Shown one piece after another: positions 5,122-5,755 of a stretch of DNA of 5,755 nt. The stretch spans positions 1 to 5,755 of the forward strand of contig QIDD01000080.1 of NCBI GenBank assembly GCA_003230355.1, read 5' to 3'. Position 1 is the stretch's first letter. The number at the start of each line of letters is the position of its first letter. Source of the DNA: Methanobacteriota archaeon. GTDB lineage: Archaea > Hydrothermarchaeota > Hydrothermarchaeia > Hydrothermarchaeales > SZUA-236. The position numbers and the translations under genes were made by a program. The notes beneath the pieces were generated by a model. The model searched no databases. It had not been told where the DNA came from and saw only the letters and a program-made list of their open reading frames with translations.

Positions 5122-5755
5122 GCAAGAACGCAGAGACAGCAAGCAGGATTCGCGGCATTGTTAAAGCCCATCACCGGTGGATGGATGAGTGTCTGCCCAT
5201 GATTGCCTCTGAAAATGTTACAAGCCATGCTGTGCGGGAGATGATGGCAACCGATCTTTCCCATCGGTATGCTGAGGGTCAGCCAGATGAGCGGTATTAT
5301 CAGGGGTGCACTTATATCGATGAGATTGAAAAGCTCACAAAGAAGCTTGGCAGGCAGCTTTTCGATGCGAAGCACGTGAATGTGCAGGCAACATCAGGTG
5401 TTGTCGCAAATCTCGCCGCCTACACTGTGCTAGGGAGGAGCGGCGACACGATGATGAGCCTACATGTGCCCCATGGCGGCCATATCAGCCATTCCCGAAT
5501 CTCAGCTGCAGGCGTGATGAATCTGAAGGTGAAGAACTTCATCTTCGACCCCCGTGAGATGAACATCGATGTGGATGCGACACAAAAGGCTATAATTGCT
5601 GAAAAACCTAAGTTTCTCTATTTCGGCGGGAGCGTGTTTCTCTTCCCCCATCCTGTGAGCGAGCTACGCGCGGCTGCCGATGAAGTAGGTGCAAGCATCG
5701 GCTATGATGCTGCTCATGTGCTCGGTCTAATCGCGGGTGGACAGTTCCAGCAGCC
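5118..5755 (+). CDS. glyA: Serine hydroxymethyltransferase, N-terminal part (3' end outside window)
   Basis: This PLP enzyme interconverts serine and glycine, passing the one-carbon unit to tetrahydrofolate or, in many methanogens, to tetrahydromethanopterin; the cofactor cannot be told from sequence. The window holds 212 codons, about half of a typical 420-430-residue protein, with no break. Recognisable parts are ASEN (30-33), the substrate and PLP loop RYAEGQPDERYYQG (50-63), NVQATSG, the HGGHISH run, and YDAAHVLGLIAGG (196-208), whose Asp197 and His200 match the PLP-ring contacts Asp200 and His203 of E. coli GlyA. The Schiff-base lysine falls beyond the window. The ATG shares bases with the pyrF stop (ATGA), indicating one transcript and coupled translation; the enzyme supplies one-carbon units for thymidylate and purines, which fits its pyrimidine neighbour. 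It is long and unambiguous despite being cut by the window edge. Confidence 0.96.
   Translation, partial: MSKNAETASRIRGIVKAHHRWMDECLPMIASENVTSHAVREMMATDLSHRYAEGQPDERYYQGCTYIDEIEKLTKKLGRQLFDAKHVNVQATSGVVANLAAYTVLGRSGDTMMSLHVPHGGHISHSRISAAGVMNLKVKNFIFDPREMNIDVDATQKAIIAEKPKFLYFGGSVFLFPHPVSELRAAADEVGASIGYDAAHVLGLIAGGQFQQ

Overview
The window looks like euryarchaeal chromosome, most likely from a methanogen-related lineage, though the exact group is a guess. Evidence includes an archaeal-type orotidine-phosphate decarboxylase, an archaeal-type serine hydroxymethyltransferase, an archaeal-looking RelB/RelE pair, and AT-rich TATA boxes about 25 bases ahead of plausible transcript starts. UvrB and UvrC are bacterial in origin as families, but they also occur in mesophilic euryarchaea.

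The left two thirds is a nucleotide excision repair locus. The 3' part of uvrC (1-1020) and a complete uvrB (2065-3996) lie on the plus strand with about 1 kb between them. That gap holds a RelB/RelE-type toxin-antitoxin pair (1153-1643), a 12-codon fragment that copies the start of uvrB (1692-1730), and a small predicted four-helix membrane protein (1733-2068). The membrane gene begins two bases after the fragment's stop codon, and its own stop overlaps the uvrB start codon. The simplest reading is that uvrC and uvrB were once adjacent, and that material was inserted at the uvrB start while a copy of that start was left behind.

The right third is metabolic. A small single-domain cupin gene (4005-4343, minus strand) converges on uvrB, leaving only 8 bases between them. 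A 154-base divergent control region (4344-4497) carries a palindrome, a promoter predicted to give a leaderless cupin mRNA, and a second TATA box aimed at pyrF and flanked by a 9-base repeat. pyrF (4498-5121) makes UMP. It overlaps glyA (5118 to the window edge, partial), which makes glycine and a one-carbon unit, so the pair is a small nucleotide and one-carbon operon. The true 5' end of pyrF is uncertain: coding-like sequence continues upstream of the only conventional in-frame start, and one extra base would join it to an ATG.

No rRNA, tRNA, CRISPR array, transposase or integrase was seen. The most notable observation is the duplicated uvrB start and the translationally chained membrane gene between it and uvrB.
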